From positions 1 to 54,546 of the forward strand of contig JBLNEW010000087.1 of the NCBI GenBank assembly GCA_050263095.1: 54,546 nucleotides of DNA, read 5' to 3'. The notes below the pieces were generated by a model that saw nothing but the letters and a program-made list of their open reading frames with translations, was not told where the DNA came from and made no database searches. Shown in pieces: positions 36,355 through 44,878 of this stretch (positions are counted from its first letter, which is position 1; each line of letters begins with the position of its first letter). The translations under genes and the position numbers were made by a program. Source of the stretch: FEB-35 sp050263095. GTDB taxonomy: Bacteria; Desulfobacterota; Deferrimicrobia; Deferrimicrobiales; Deferrimicrobiaceae.

Positions 36355-37265
36355 AGACGGACCTTTCCGTATCCCTGGGAGCGCTGCGCCTTAAGAACCC
36401 GGTGATGAGCGCGTCGGGGACGTTCGGATACGGGCTCGAGTTCGTCCCTTTCTACGACATCTCGCGCCTCGGGGCCATAGTGGTCAAGGGATTGTCGCTT
36501 GCGCCGACGCCGGGCAACCCTCCGGGCCGCATCGTCGAGACCGCGTCCGGCATGCTCAACGCCATCGGCCTGCAGAACATCGGCGTCGAGCGGTTCATGA
36601 CGGACGTAGCGCCGAGGCTTGCGGACGCCGGCGCCACGTTCGCCGCGAACATCTACGGCAGGACGACGGACGAGTACTCGGCGGTCGCCTCGAGGCTGTC
36701 GGAGCTGCCCTCGCTGTCCGCGATCGAGGTCAACGCGTCGTGCCCCAACGTTAAGGAGGGCGGGATGGCGTTCGGGGCGACGGCGGAAGGGGTGGCGCGG
36801 CTGACCGGCGCTGTGCGCAAGTCGACGGCAAAACCGCTGTGGGTCAAGCTCAGTCCCAATGTCGCCGACATCGGCTCAGTGGCGGCGGCCGCCGAGGATG
36901 CCGGGGCGGATGCCGTTTCGCTCATTAACACCATAGTCGGTATGGCCGTGGATCACCGCACACGCAGGCCCAGGCTGTCCAACGTCACCGGCGGGCTTTC
37001 GGGACCCGCAATCAAGCCGGTCGCCCTGCGGATGGTATGGGAGGCATGCAAACGCGTAAAGATTCCCGTGATCGGGATAGGCGGGATCCAGACGGCAGCC
37101 GACGCGCTCGAGTTCATCCTCGTGGGGGCATCCGCGGTGCAGGTGGGCACGGCAAATTTCCGGAACCCCAGGGCGTGCGTGGAAATCATAGAGGGTATGG
37201 AGGCGTTCATGCGGGAGGAGCGCTTACCCGGTATCGATTCGTTCAGGGGGAAGCTGCTTCTATAG
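36348..37265 (+). CDS. pyrD: Dihydroorotate dehydrogenase, class 1B catalytic subunit
   Basis: FMN enzyme oxidising dihydroorotate to orotate in pyrimidine synthesis. The 305 residues include NPVMSASGTFGYG, VVKGLSLAPTPGNPPGR, the catalytic cysteine C132 in EVNASCPNVKEGG (a class 1 enzyme, which uses Cys), and GGLSGPAIKPVALR. Pairing with pyrK fixes class 1B. ATG 36348 is followed directly by GTG 36351; GGGAGG at 36338-36343 can serve either. The last gene before the rimP promoter; no terminator is seen directly after it. Confidence 0.96.
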   Translation: MVKTDLSVSLGALRLKNPVMSASGTFGYGLEFVPFYDISRLGAIVVKGLSLAPTPGNPPGRIVETASGMLNAIGLQNIGVERFMTDVAPRLADAGATFAANIYGRTTDEYSAVASRLSELPSLSAIEVNASCPNVKEGGMAFGATAEGVARLTGAVRKSTAKPLWVKLSPNVADIGSVAAAAEDAGADAVSLINTIVGMAVDHRTRRPRLSNVTGGLSGPAIKPVALRMVWEACKRVKIPVIGIGGIQTAADALEFILVGASAVQVGTANFRNPRACVEIIEGMEAFMREERLPGIDSFRGKLLL

Positions 37266-37266
37266 G

Positions 37267-37312
37267 AAAAAAAAGAAATGTCTTGTGGGCGATTTTACAT
37301 TCCTAGTATAAT
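37267..37312 (+). promoter_or_regulatory. Strong sigma70-like promoter of the rimP-nusA-infB operon with A-tract
   Basis: A perfect -10 TATAAT (37307-37312) lies 18 nt after TTGTGG (37283-37288). An A8 tract at 37267-37274 just upstream resembles an UP element. Transcription would start near 37319, only about 17 nt before the terminator at 37336. Confidence 0.7.
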
Positions 37313-37335
37313 GACTTAGCGGGGATTCTTTAAGG

Positions 37336-37363
37336 AAAGTGGGCCGTCGCCCACTTTTTTTTT
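37336..37363 (+). terminator. Intrinsic terminator in the rimP leader (attenuator)
   Basis: A perfect 9-bp stem (37336-37344 with 37349-37357, loop CGTC) runs directly into a nine-T tract (37355-37363). It lies downstream of the promoter and 66 bp before rimP, so it can stop transcription before the operon is read. Attenuators of this shape ahead of rimP are known in proteobacteria as the rimP-leader motif. It may also end any read-through from pyrD. Confidence 0.85.
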
Positions 37364-37429
37364 CGCAGGCTCGGCGAAGGGCATGGCTGCGGCCTACGGT
37401 TTTTCGCGGCGGCCTGATGTGACAAACCC

Positions 37430-37918
37430 ATGAAACCCGACATCGAAAAGATCGAAGCCCTGGTCACCCAGGTGGCGCAGGAGGAAATGTTGGAGGTCTT
37501 CGACCTCGCCGTGGCGAGGGAAGGCCCGCGGACCGTGGTGCGCGTCTTCCTGGACCGGGAGGGCGGAATCAGCCTCGGCGAATGCGAGTCGTTCAGCCGG
37601 AAGATGAGCGCGGTGCTGGACGTCAGCGATCCGATGCCCGGCCCCTACGTGCTCGAGGTTTCCTCGCCCGGCCTCAACAGGAGGCTGGTCAGGCCAGCCC
37701 ATTTCGCCGCAGTCGCGGGACGCAGGGTGCGGGTGTCGCTCATCGAGCAGGTGGAAGGCAGCCGGAACTATTCGGGGACGCTCCTGCGGGCCGACGAGGA
37801 AGGAATCGAGCTGGAGCGGGACGGCAGGACGTTCAGGTTCCCGTACCGCGCCGTTCGGAAGGCGAACCTGGAAGTGTCGCAGGAAGAACTTTTCGGGAAG
37901 GGAAAGAGGAAGCAATGA
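37430..37918 (+). CDS. rimP: Ribosome maturation factor RimP
   Basis: Assembly factor for the 30S subunit, 162 residues. Typical parts: a first domain with RTVVRVFLDREGGISLGECE, DPMPGPYVLEVSSPGLNR (the conserved SSPGLxR motif), and an SH3-like second domain with GRRVRVSL...GTLLRADEEGIEL. First gene after the promoter-terminator leader. No clear ribosome site stands before ATG 37430, which is unusual for this GC-rich window. The 3' end shares ATGA with nusA. Confidence 0.96.
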   Translation: MKPDIEKIEALVTQVAQEEMLEVFDLAVAREGPRTVVRVFLDREGGISLGECESFSRKMSAVLDVSDPMPGPYVLEVSSPGLNRRLVRPAHFAAVAGRRVRVSLIEQVEGSRNYSGTLLRADEEGIELERDGRTFRFPYRAVRKANLEVSQEELFGKGKRKQ

Positions 37919-39138
37919 TCCTGGACATAGGGCAGATCATCACGCAGCTGGGCAAGGAGAAGGGGATCGACCGGACCGTGATCGTCGACGCGATCAAGGA
38001 AGCCCTGGAAATAGCCGCGAGGAAGAAGTACGGGATGAACAAGCGGCTGGAGGCCACCTACGACGGCGAGACGGGCGAGTTCGAGATCCTCGAGTTCCGC
38101 ACGGTCGTCGAGGAGGTAAAGGATCCCGAATCGGAAATCTCGCTCGACGCAGCGCGCGAGCTCGATCCCGAGGCCGCCTATGAGGACAACATAGGGTTCC
38201 GGATGAGCACCCGCGACCTCGGCCGCATCGCCGCGCAGACGGCGCGGCAGATCATAATGCAGAAGGTCAAGGACGCCGAGCGGGAAGTGATATACAACGA
38301 GTTCATCGGCCGCAAGGGAGAGATCATCAACGGCATCGTGCAGCGCTACGAGCGGGACTGCCTGGTCGTCGACCTGGGGAAGACCGAGGCCGTCATGCCG
38401 ATGTCGGAGCAGATCCCCCGCGAGCGGTATCGCCAGGGAGACCGGATAAGGGCGTACATCAAGGACGTCACCAAGACCCCGCGCGGTCCCGAGATCCTTC
38501 TGTCGAGATCCGACCCGAGGGTGATCCTGAAGCTGTTCGAGCAGGAGGTTCCCGAGGTATACGAGGGCGTGGTCTCGATATTAAGCGTCGCGAGGGAGCC
38601 CGGATTCCGCACGAAGATAGCCGTCCGGTCGAAGGATCGCGACGTCGACCCGGTGGGAGCGTGCGTCGGGATGAAGGGGTCGCGCGTGCAGAGCGTCGTG
38701 CAGGAGCTGCGCGGCGAGAGGATAGACATAATCGCGTGGGACGAAGACCCGGCGAAGTTCGTCTGCAACGCCCTCCAGCCGGCCGAAATCATCCGGGTGC
38801 TCGTCAACGAGTCCGAGAAGAGCATGGAGGTCATCGTCCCCGAGGAACAGCTGCTGCTGGCGATCGGCAAGAGGGGGCAGAACGTGAAGCTGGCCTCGAA
38901 GCTCGTGGGCTGGCACATCGAGGTTCGCGCAGAAGGGCAGGTCGAGGACGCGCTCAAGCGCGCGGAGGGGCTTTTCGCCCCCAGGAAGACGGACGAGGCC
39001 GTGCAGCCAGGGGCCGCGGAGGGACCAGCGACCGTTCTTCCGGAGTCGGAACCGGCGCCGGAGCCGCCGGAAGGCGGCGAGCCCCCTGCAGCGGAAGGTC
39101 CGCCCCCGGAAGAGGGCGGCGGTGAATCGAAGGGGTGA
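37915..39138 (+). CDS. nusA: Transcription termination/antitermination protein NusA
   Basis: RNA polymerase-associated factor of 407 residues. The N-terminal RNAP-binding domain (1-130), an S1 domain (GIVQRYERDCLVVDLGKTEAVM), then KH1 and KH2 (VGACVGMKGSRVQSV and LLLAIGKRGQNVKLA). The E. coli C-terminal acidic repeats are absent; instead a Pro/Glu/Gly-rich acidic tail of about 50 residues ends the protein. It starts on ATGA with rimP and an AGAGGA ribosome site. Since NusA slows RNAP at hairpins, it may act back on the leader terminator at 37336; that is inference. Confidence 0.96.
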   Translation: MILDIGQIITQLGKEKGIDRTVIVDAIKEALEIAARKKYGMNKRLEATYDGETGEFEILEFRTVVEEVKDPESEISLDAARELDPEAAYEDNIGFRMSTRDLGRIAAQTARQIIMQKVKDAEREVIYNEFIGRKGEIINGIVQRYERDCLVVDLGKTEAVMPMSEQIPRERYRQGDRIRAYIKDVTKTPRGPEILLSRSDPRVILKLFEQEVPEVYEGVVSILSVAREPGFRTKIAVRSKDRDVDPVGACVGMKGSRVQSVVQELRGERIDIIAWDEDPAKFVCNALQPAEIIRVLVNESEKSMEVIVPEEQLLLAIGKRGQNVKLASKLVGWHIEVRAEGQVEDALKRAEGLFAPRKTDEAVQPGAAEGPATVLPESEPAPEPPEGGEPPAAEGPPPEEGGGESKG

Positions 39139-39418
39139 ACGCATCCGTATGGAGCGGACTTGCGTCCAGTGCGGCCGCTCCGCGGAGAAGGCGTCGTTTT
39201 TCAGGTTAGCCGGACGGCCGGAGACGGGCTGGGAGCCCGATCCGGAAGGACGCAAGCCGGGCCGCGGGATATACATGTGCCGGGCGGCGGAGTGCGTGGA
39301 AGGATTCGCAAGGCGGATCCGGACGCCGAAAGGCGCGGCCAGGTGGAAGATGGGAGCCGACGGACCGGCGCTGGCGGACAAGGTCGCCGCCTGGTGGGCG
39401 GCGCAAGCAAGAAAGTAG
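39122..39418 (+). CDS. ylxR: YlxR-family (DUF448) RNA-binding protein
   Basis: Small protein of 98 residues found in the nusA-infB operon. Conserved RTCVQCGRS near the N-terminus and GRGIYMCRAAECVEGFARR identify YlxR; the fold has been reported to bind nucleic acid. I use GTG 39122 because GAGGG at 39112-39116 is 5 nt away; ATG 39149 also gives a plausible start (MERTCVQCGRS). The gene overlaps nusA by 17 bp if the first start is used, and infB follows 9 bp later. Confidence 0.9.
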   Translation: MNRRGERIRMERTCVQCGRSAEKASFFRLAGRPETGWEPDPEGRKPGRGIYMCRAAECVEGFARRIRTPKGAARWKMGADGPALADKVAAWWAAQARK

Positions 39419-39427
39419 GGAGGGTGG

Positions 39428-41932
39428 ATGGACAAGGCTCGCGTTCGGGATCTGGCCAAGGAACTGGGGATGGAGACGAGCAAGGAGATACTGGCGTTTC
39501 TTGAGCGGATCGGACAGAAAGGCAAATCTGCCTCCAGCAACATCGAGGGGGACATCATAGAGCGGGTCAAGAGTCATTTCCGCAAGACCTCGCCGCCCCC
39601 TCCCCCCAAACAGACGCTAGTGGTCACGCGGGCGGACGGGACCCTGGAGCGCCGCTCCAGCAGGGTGGTCCTGCGGCGCGGAGCGCCGGTGGTCGAGAAG
39701 CCCCCCGTGCCGGAAGAGCCGTCGGCGCCGCCGCAGGAGGCGCCCCCGTCGGTCGCGGGCGCACCGGCGCCGTCCGAGGAGCGTGCCCCCGAGGAGCCGG
39801 TTCGGGCCGGCATGCCCGCCCCGGAGGCGGCACAACCCGCGGAAACCGCGGCGGCGGAGGCGGAAAGCGCGCAGCCGGCGGAAGCGGTGGTCCGGGTCGT
39901 GGAAAAGTCTCCGGCCGAGAAGGCTGCGGAGGAGCGCAAGGAGAAGGAAAAGAAGTGGAAGAAGGCCAAGCCCCACGAGAAGAAAGTCCAGAAGGGAGTC
40001 CTCAAGAGAACGATAATCCAGGAAATCATCGAAGAGCCCGAAGCCCCGAAGGCGCCGGCGGCCCCGGTGGCCGAGGCGGAGCCCGTGGTGGTGCGCCAGT
40101 TCCAGCCGGTTCGGGCGCTCAAACGGAGGGGAAAGCCCGTAAAGGAAAAGAAGGCTCCCTCCACCCTTCCTCCCAAGGCCAGCAAGCGCGTTTTCAAGAT
40201 CGAGGAGGTCATCACCGTCGGTGATCTCGCTCACCGGATGGGGATAAAGGCAGCCGACGTGATCAAGAAGCTGATCGAGATGGGGATGCCGACGACCGTC
40301 AACCAGCTTCTTGACGCGGACACGGCGCGGATACTGGCACAGGAATACGGCTACGAGGTGGAGAACGTCGCCCCCGAGGTGGAAAGCCTCATCGACCAGG
40401 AAGAAGACCGCATCGAGGACCTCGTCGCGCGCCCGCCGGTAGTCACCATCATGGGGCACGTGGACCACGGCAAGACCACCCTGCTGGACGCGATCCGGCA
40501 GAGCAACGTCACCGGCCAGGAGGCCGGCGGGATCACCCAGCACATAGGGGCCTACGAGGTGGAGCACGGCGGCCGCAAGCTCGTCCTGCTGGATACTCCC
40601 GGCCACGAAGCGTTCACTTCGATGCGCGCCCGCGGCGCGTCGGTCACAGACATAGTCGTGCTGGTCGTCGGGGCCGACGACGGCGTGATGCCGCAGACGA
40701 TCGAGGCGATCGACCACGCCAAGGCCGCAGGCGTGCCCATAGTGGTGGCGGTCAACAAGATCGACAAGCCGGGGGCCCAGCCCGACCGCATCCGGCAGCA
40801 GCTGTCCGAGCACGGGCTCGTCCCGGAGGAGTGGGGCGGCCAGACGCTGTTCGCAAACATCTCCGCGAAGAGGAAGACGGGCATCGACTCGCTGATCGAG
40901 CTGGTCCTGCTGCAGGCCGACCTGCTGGAGCTTAAATCCAATCCCGTCAAGATGGCGCGCGGAACGGTCATCGAGTCCCGCCTGGAGAAGGGACGGGGTC
41001 CGGTGGCGACGGTCCTCGTCCAGGAAGGGACCCTGCGAGTCGGAGATCCGATCGTCACGGGCATCCACTACGGGAGGGTCCGGGCGCTCGCCAACCACAA
41101 GGGCAAGCGGCTCATGGAATCCCCGCCGGGGACTCCCGCGGAGATCCAGGGGCTCGACGGTCTTCCGGCGGCCGGCCAGAAGTTCGCCGTCCTGAAGGAC
41201 GAGCGCACTGCGCGCCAGATCGCGCTGCACCGCCAGGAGAAGGACCGTGAGAAGACCGTCGCCCGGCCGAAGTTCAGCCTCGAGGATCTCCATCGCCAGA
41301 TAGAGGTGGGGGCGCTCAAGGAGCTGAACATCGTCATAAAGGCGGACGTCCAGGGATCGATGGAGGCGCTGCAGTTCTCCCTCGACAAGCTGTCCGGGGA
41401 GAAGGTCAAGGTGAACGTGATCCACTCCGGGGTCGGGGGGATCTCCGAATCGGACGTCATGCTGGCTTCGGCCTCGACGGCCGTCATAATCGGCTTCAGC
41501 GTCCGGCCCGAGCCGAAGGCGGCGGAGCTCGCCGAGCGGGAGAGCGTCGACGTCCGGCTTTATTCCGTGATCTACGACGTCGTCGACGACATAAAGAAGG
41601 CCATGGAAGGGCTCCTCTCGCCCACCTTCCGGGAGAGCTCCCAGGGTCGCGCCGAGGTGCGCAACACCTTCCACATCTCGAAGGTCGGCACGATCGCCGG
41701 ATGCTACGTGCTGGCGGGCAAGATCACGCGCAACTCCAGCATTCGCCTGCTGCGCGACAGCGTGGTCGTTTTCGAAGGGAAGCTCTCGTCCCTGAAGCGT
41801 TTCAAGGACGACGTCCGCGAGGTGTCTGAAGGGTACGAATGCGGCATCGGGATCGAGAGCTTCAACGACATCCAGGTGGGCGACCAGATAGAGGCGTTCG
41901 TTATGGAGAAGGTCGCCGGGACGCTCGCGTAA
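39428..41932 (+). CDS. infB: Translation initiation factor IF-2
   Basis: GTPase that brings fMet-tRNA to the 30S subunit, 834 residues. IF2_N domain at residues 1-50 and a second near 255-305, joined by a long Pro/Ala/Glu/Lys-rich linker (about 55-250, low complexity). The G domain has G1 GHVDHGKT (343-350), DTPGHEAF and NKID; domains II and III and a C-terminal fMet-binding barrel follow. GGGAGGG precedes the ATG by a few bases. The linker is rich in Ala/Pro/Glu but the core is conserved. Confidence 0.97.
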   Translation: MDKARVRDLAKELGMETSKEILAFLERIGQKGKSASSNIEGDIIERVKSHFRKTSPPPPPKQTLVVTRADGTLERRSSRVVLRRGAPVVEKPPVPEEPSAPPQEAPPSVAGAPAPSEERAPEEPVRAGMPAPEAAQPAETAAAEAESAQPAEAVVRVVEKSPAEKAAEERKEKEKKWKKAKPHEKKVQKGVLKRTIIQEIIEEPEAPKAPAAPVAEAEPVVVRQFQPVRALKRRGKPVKEKKAPSTLPPKASKRVFKIEEVITVGDLAHRMGIKAADVIKKLIEMGMPTTVNQLLDADTARILAQEYGYEVENVAPEVESLIDQEEDRIEDLVARPPVVTIMGHVDHGKTTLLDAIRQSNVTGQEAGGITQHIGAYEVEHGGRKLVLLDTPGHEAFTSMRARGASVTDIVVLVVGADDGVMPQTIEAIDHAKAAGVPIVVAVNKIDKPGAQPDRIRQQLSEHGLVPEEWGGQTLFANISAKRKTGIDSLIELVLLQADLLELKSNPVKMARGTVIESRLEKGRGPVATVLVQEGTLRVGDPIVTGIHYGRVRALANHKGKRLMESPPGTPAEIQGLDGLPAAGQKFAVLKDERTARQIALHRQEKDREKTVARPKFSLEDLHRQIEVGALKELNIVIKADVQGSMEALQFSLDKLSGEKVKVNVIHSGVGGISESDVMLASASTAVIIGFSVRPEPKAAELAERESVDVRLYSVIYDVVDDIKKAMEGLLSPTFRESSQGRAEVRNTFHISKVGTIAGCYVLAGKITRNSSIRLLRDSVVVFEGKLSSLKRFKDDVREVSEGYECGIGIESFNDIQVGDQIEAFVMEKVAGTLA

Positions 41933-41945
41933 GACGGGCAGGCTT

Positions 41946-41964
41946 GCGGCCGGCAACCGGCCGC
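41946..41964 (+). other. Intercistronic hairpin between infB and ylxP
   Basis: A perfect 8-bp inverted repeat (41946-41953 with 41957-41964, loop CAA) in the 50-bp gap. It lacks a T-tract, so it is more likely an RNA-processing or stability hairpin than a terminator. Confidence 0.4.
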
Positions 41965-41982
41965 GCCTGGGGGCGGGGTGCC

Positions 41983-42285
41983 ATGATAGTGGCGGTGCTG
42001 CTGGCCGATCTTCTCTTCCCGGACGCCGCCTCCCTCAAAGACAAGCGCAGGAGGCTTTCCGGGCTGACCGGAAGGATCCGTTCCGGGTTCCCGGTTTCCG
42101 TCGCCGAAGTCGGCTGCCAGGACCTGTGGCAGCGTGGCCGGATAGGGGTCGCGCTGGTGTCCACCGACACGCGCCTGGCGCAGTCGATGCTGGACCGGAT
42201 CAGCGATCTCGTGGGGCGCGACGGGGAGATCGAGCTCATCGGCCGCCGGATCGAATTCATGAGGATGGAAGAGGGGGAGACATGA
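41983..42285 (+). CDS. DUF503 family protein (YlxP-like)
   Basis: Small cytoplasmic protein of 100 residues. It starts MIVAVLLADLLFPDAASLKDKRR, as in DUF503 (YlxP), and has VSVAEVGCQDLWQRGRIGVALVS. The family is always found with infB and rbfA and is thought to work around translation, but no activity is proven. GGGGGCGGGGTG precedes ATG 41983. The stop shares ATGA with rbfA. Confidence 0.9.
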   Translation: MIVAVLLADLLFPDAASLKDKRRRLSGLTGRIRSGFPVSVAEVGCQDLWQRGRIGVALVSTDTRLAQSMLDRISDLVGRDGEIELIGRRIEFMRMEEGET

Positions 42286-42647
42286 AAGGCCGCGGCGACC
42301 GCCCCGCGCGCGTGGCGGAACGGATCCGGGAAGAGGTTTCCCTCATTCTCCAGAACAAGGTGAAGGACCCCGGCATGGGCGTTGTGACGGTCACGGAAGT
42401 CACCGTGACCCCGGATCTCAAGATCGCGCGCGTGCATTATTCCGTACTGGGCGGCGACGAGGAGAAGCTCGCCGTCCGGGACGCGCTGCGGCGGTCCAAG
42501 GGATTCATACGAATGGAGCTGGGTCGGAGCCTGCAGCTCAGGTACTCACCCGAGGTGGCGTTCATATACGACAACACGTACGAGAAGGGGGCCCGGATAG
42601 ACCGGCTGCTCAGGGAAATACGGTCGGAGGGCGACGGTGAGAAATGA
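42282..42647 (+). CDS. rbfA: Ribosome-binding factor A
   Basis: KH-like 30S maturation and cold-shock factor of 121 residues. RPARVAERIREEVSLIL, DPGMGVVTVTEVTVTPDLKIARVHYSVLG and a C-terminal SPEVAFIYDNTYEKGARIDRLL are the family pattern. GGGGGAGAC precedes ATG 42282, which shares ATGA with the ylxP stop. The end overlaps nrnA by 11 bp. Confidence 0.96.
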   Translation: MKGRGDRPARVAERIREEVSLILQNKVKDPGMGVVTVTEVTVTPDLKIARVHYSVLGGDEEKLAVRDALRRSKGFIRMELGRSLQLRYSPEVAFIYDNTYEKGARIDRLLREIRSEGDGEK

Positions 42648-43599
42648 CATCGAGGCGATCTGCCGCCTCTTCCGGGAAAAGAACAGGTTCCTGATAGCCT
42701 GCCACGAAAACCCGGAAGGGGACGCGATCGGCTCGCAGCTGGCGCTTGCCCTGGCCTTGCGGAAGATGGGGAAGACCGCGACCGTCCTGAACGCGGACCC
42801 GGTGCCGGGAAACCTGGCGTTCCTCCCCGGGGCGGAAAGCGTGGTTCACGACGAGGACGGATCCGGGTACGAAGTCGCCGTAGTGGTCGATTGCGGTTCC
42901 CGGGAAAGAACCGGGCGCGTGGAAGCGGAGCTCGCGAAGCCGGCCGTCATGGTCAACATCGACCACCACAGGACGAACGGCGGCTGCGGGGATTATTGCC
43001 TTATCGACCCGGAGGCGGCCGCCACGGGCATGCTCGTCTACCGGATACTTTCGGGCATGGGCGCCGAGATCGACTACGATGTCGCCGTCAACATATACGT
43101 GGCCATATTGACGGACACGGGTTCGTTCCATTACTCGAACTCATCGCCGGAGGCGTTCCACATTGCGGGTGAGATGATCCGGCGCGGGATCGACCCGTGG
43201 GCGGTTGCGGAGCAGGTCTACGAAACCCAGAGCGCAGGGCGGCTGCGCCTCCTTGGGAGGGTCTTAAGCTCCCTGGAGATCGCGGCGGAAGGGAGGGTAG
43301 CCGCCATCACGACGATGAAAAGCGACCTGGACGAGTTCTCCGCCAGGAAGGATTTCCTCGAGGGATTCATCAACTATCCCCGCTCGGTGATCGGCGTAGA
43401 GGTGGCCGTTTCGTTCCGCGAGGAGAGCCCGCGCGAATTCCGGGTGAGCTTCCGGTCCAAGGGGCGCGTGGACGTTTCCGCGGTCGCGCAGTCGTTCGGA
43501 GGAGGAGGGCACCGCAACGCCGCGGGATGCACGGTGCAGGGCTCCCTCGACGAGGTCAGGAGCAAGGTCTTCGGGGCGCTGGAGGCGGCGCTGCGGTGA
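42637..43599 (+). CDS. nrnA: DHH/DHHA1 bifunctional oligoribonuclease/pAp phosphatase
   Basis: Degrades nano-RNA and 3'-phosphoadenosine 5'-phosphate. The product has 320 residues. DHH domain: CHENPEGDAIGSQ (residues 22-34), VVDCG, the DHH triad in NIDHHRTN, and ILTDTGSF. DHHA1 domain: SFGGGGHRNAAGCTVQG. The first motif reads ENPEGD where many have DxDGD, as in other NrnA. The start is GTG 42637 inside the rbfA end. The stop shares GTGA with truB. Confidence 0.93.
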   Translation: MRNDIEAICRLFREKNRFLIACHENPEGDAIGSQLALALALRKMGKTATVLNADPVPGNLAFLPGAESVVHDEDGSGYEVAVVVDCGSRERTGRVEAELAKPAVMVNIDHHRTNGGCGDYCLIDPEAAATGMLVYRILSGMGAEIDYDVAVNIYVAILTDTGSFHYSNSSPEAFHIAGEMIRRGIDPWAVAEQVYETQSAGRLRLLGRVLSSLEIAAEGRVAAITTMKSDLDEFSARKDFLEGFINYPRSVIGVEVAVSFREESPREFRVSFRSKGRVDVSAVAQSFGGGGHRNAAGCTVQGSLDEVRSKVFGALEAALR

Positions 43600-44486
43600 C
43601 GGACGGCGTGATCGTCCTGGACAAGCCCGCCGGCATCACCTCCTTCCGCGCCGTCGAGAAGGCCGGCAAGGCGCTCGGGGCGAAGAAGCGCGGGCACGCG
43701 GGGACCCTGGACCCGATGGCGACCGGGGTCCTCCTCGTGTGCGTCGGCAGGGCGACCAAGATCGCGGGTTACCTTGCCGCGCAGGACAAGGAATACGAGG
43801 CCGGTTTCCGGTTCGGCACGGCCACCGACACGGGGGACATTACGGGGAAGCCGGTGGAAAGCGCTCCGGGGGCTTTTGCCCCGCAGGAGACGGTCGCTGC
43901 CGCCGTCTCGGGACTCGTCGGCACCCGTGAGCAGGTCCCGCCCGCATTCTCGGCGGTCAAGGTGGCGGGGATGCGCGCATACGAAATGGCCCGCCGGGGG
44001 GAGCGCCCGGAACTTGCGCCGCGGACGGTGACGGTCCACGAGGCACGCCTTCTTTCGTGGTCGGCGGAAGGATTCGACGTATTGTTGCGTTGTTCCAAGG
44101 GATTCTACGTCCGCGCGCTTCCCGCGGAGCTGGGGCGGCTGCTCGGCGTCCCGACGGCCGTTTCGTCCCTTCGAAGGCTGGCTTCGGGGCGTTTCCGCAT
44201 TGAGGATTCGGTGACGCTTTCCGATCTCATCGAGGAAGGAAGGCGCGGCGAGGCCGCGTCCCGGCTTGTTCCGATCGGCAAGGCCCTGTCCGGGTTCACG
44301 CAGTGGGAGATACCCCCGGCCGCCGTCGACGCGGTCCGCCACGGCGGTTCGCCGGCGCCATGGCTTGCCGGGTGCGATCCGGGGCCGTCGCACGGAATGG
44401 TCCTGTTGACGCACGGAACCGAGGGGGCGGTCGCGCTGGTGGAGCGGATCGGCGAGGGACGGTGGAGGATCGTTCGGGGCATATGA
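43596..44486 (+). CDS. truB: tRNA pseudouridine(55) synthase
   Basis: Makes pseudouridine 55 in the T-loop of tRNAs. The 296-residue product has DGVIVLDKPAGITSF, the catalytic D39 in GHAGTLDPMATGVLLV, then VPPAFSAVKVAGMRAYE and CSKGFYVRALPAELG. The start GTG 43596 is exactly at the family N-terminus and shares GTGA with nrnA. A C-terminal PUA-like domain follows residue about 235. The rpsO promoter lies right after. Confidence 0.95.
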   Translation: MTDGVIVLDKPAGITSFRAVEKAGKALGAKKRGHAGTLDPMATGVLLVCVGRATKIAGYLAAQDKEYEAGFRFGTATDTGDITGKPVESAPGAFAPQETVAAAVSGLVGTREQVPPAFSAVKVAGMRAYEMARRGERPELAPRTVTVHEARLLSWSAEGFDVLLRCSKGFYVRALPAELGRLLGVPTAVSSLRRLASGRFRIEDSVTLSDLIEEGRRGEAASRLVPIGKALSGFTQWEIPPAAVDAVRHGGSPAPWLAGCDPGPSHGMVLLTHGTEGAVALVERIGEGRWRIVRGI

Positions 44487-44487
44487 A

Positions 44488-44516
44488 TTTACTTCCCCTC
44501 GTGATTGTGTTATAAA
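44488..44516 (+). promoter_or_regulatory. Promoter of rpsO-pnp with extended -10
   Basis: TTTACT (44488-44493), 17-nt spacer, TGT then TATAAA (44511-44516); the TG at 44508-44509 makes an extended -10. The AT-rich leader (44517-44577) contrasts with the GC-rich surroundings. Confidence 0.6.
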
Positions 44517-44577
44517 ATAAAAATCCGGCAAATCCATAGAATTATCTGATCCTTTGAAAGGGGAAGGGCGAAGCTAA

Positions 44578-44847
44578 ATGGGCTTGGAGACGGAGAAGAA
44601 GAAGGACTTGATCGGCAAGTTCAGGGTGCACGAGTCGGACACCGGTTCACCAGAGGTACAGATCGCCCTCCTGACCGAGAGGATCAACGAGATCACGGAT
44701 CATCTCAAAACTCATACCAAGGACTTCAACTCGCGGCGGGGTCTGTTGAAGCTGGTCGGCCAGAGACGCCGGCTCCTCGACTACCTTAAGTCGAAGGAAT
44801 CGTTGCGGTACAAGGCGGTGGTGGAAGCTCTGGGCCTGCGCAAGTAA
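44578..44847 (+). CDS. rpsO: 30S ribosomal protein S15
   Basis: Primary binding protein of the 16S rRNA central domain, 89 residues, the usual length. FRVHESDTGSPEVQIALLT, HLKTHTKDFNSRRGLLKLVG and RRLLDYLKSKESLRY are the conserved blocks. A purine-rich ribosome site (AAGGGGAAGGG) lies about 9 nt before ATG 44578. It has its own promoter at 44488-44516 and precedes pnp, as in many bacteria. Confidence 0.98.
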   Translation: MGLETEKKKDLIGKFRVHESDTGSPEVQIALLTERINEITDHLKTHTKDFNSRRGLLKLVGQRRRLLDYLKSKESLRYKAVVEALGLRK

Positions 44848-44878
44848 TTCGGGAAACGAACGACATCCAAATCATCGT

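Noticed and set aside
37364..37429. Possible tRNA or small-protein gene between the leader terminator and rimP, where some bacteria carry a tRNA
   Set aside because: The 66 bp have no cloverleaf, CCA or T-loop pattern and no start codon with a ribosome site and an open frame.
39590..40180. Low-complexity Pro/Ala/Glu/Lys-coding stretch considered as a repeat element
   Set aside because: It is the usual variable linker of IF-2, in frame, with no nucleotide repeat unit.
39617..41956. Long minus-strand open frame opposite infB (about 779 codons)
   Set aside because: Antisense to a secure infB; Leu/Asp/His/Arg-rich nonsense-like composition.
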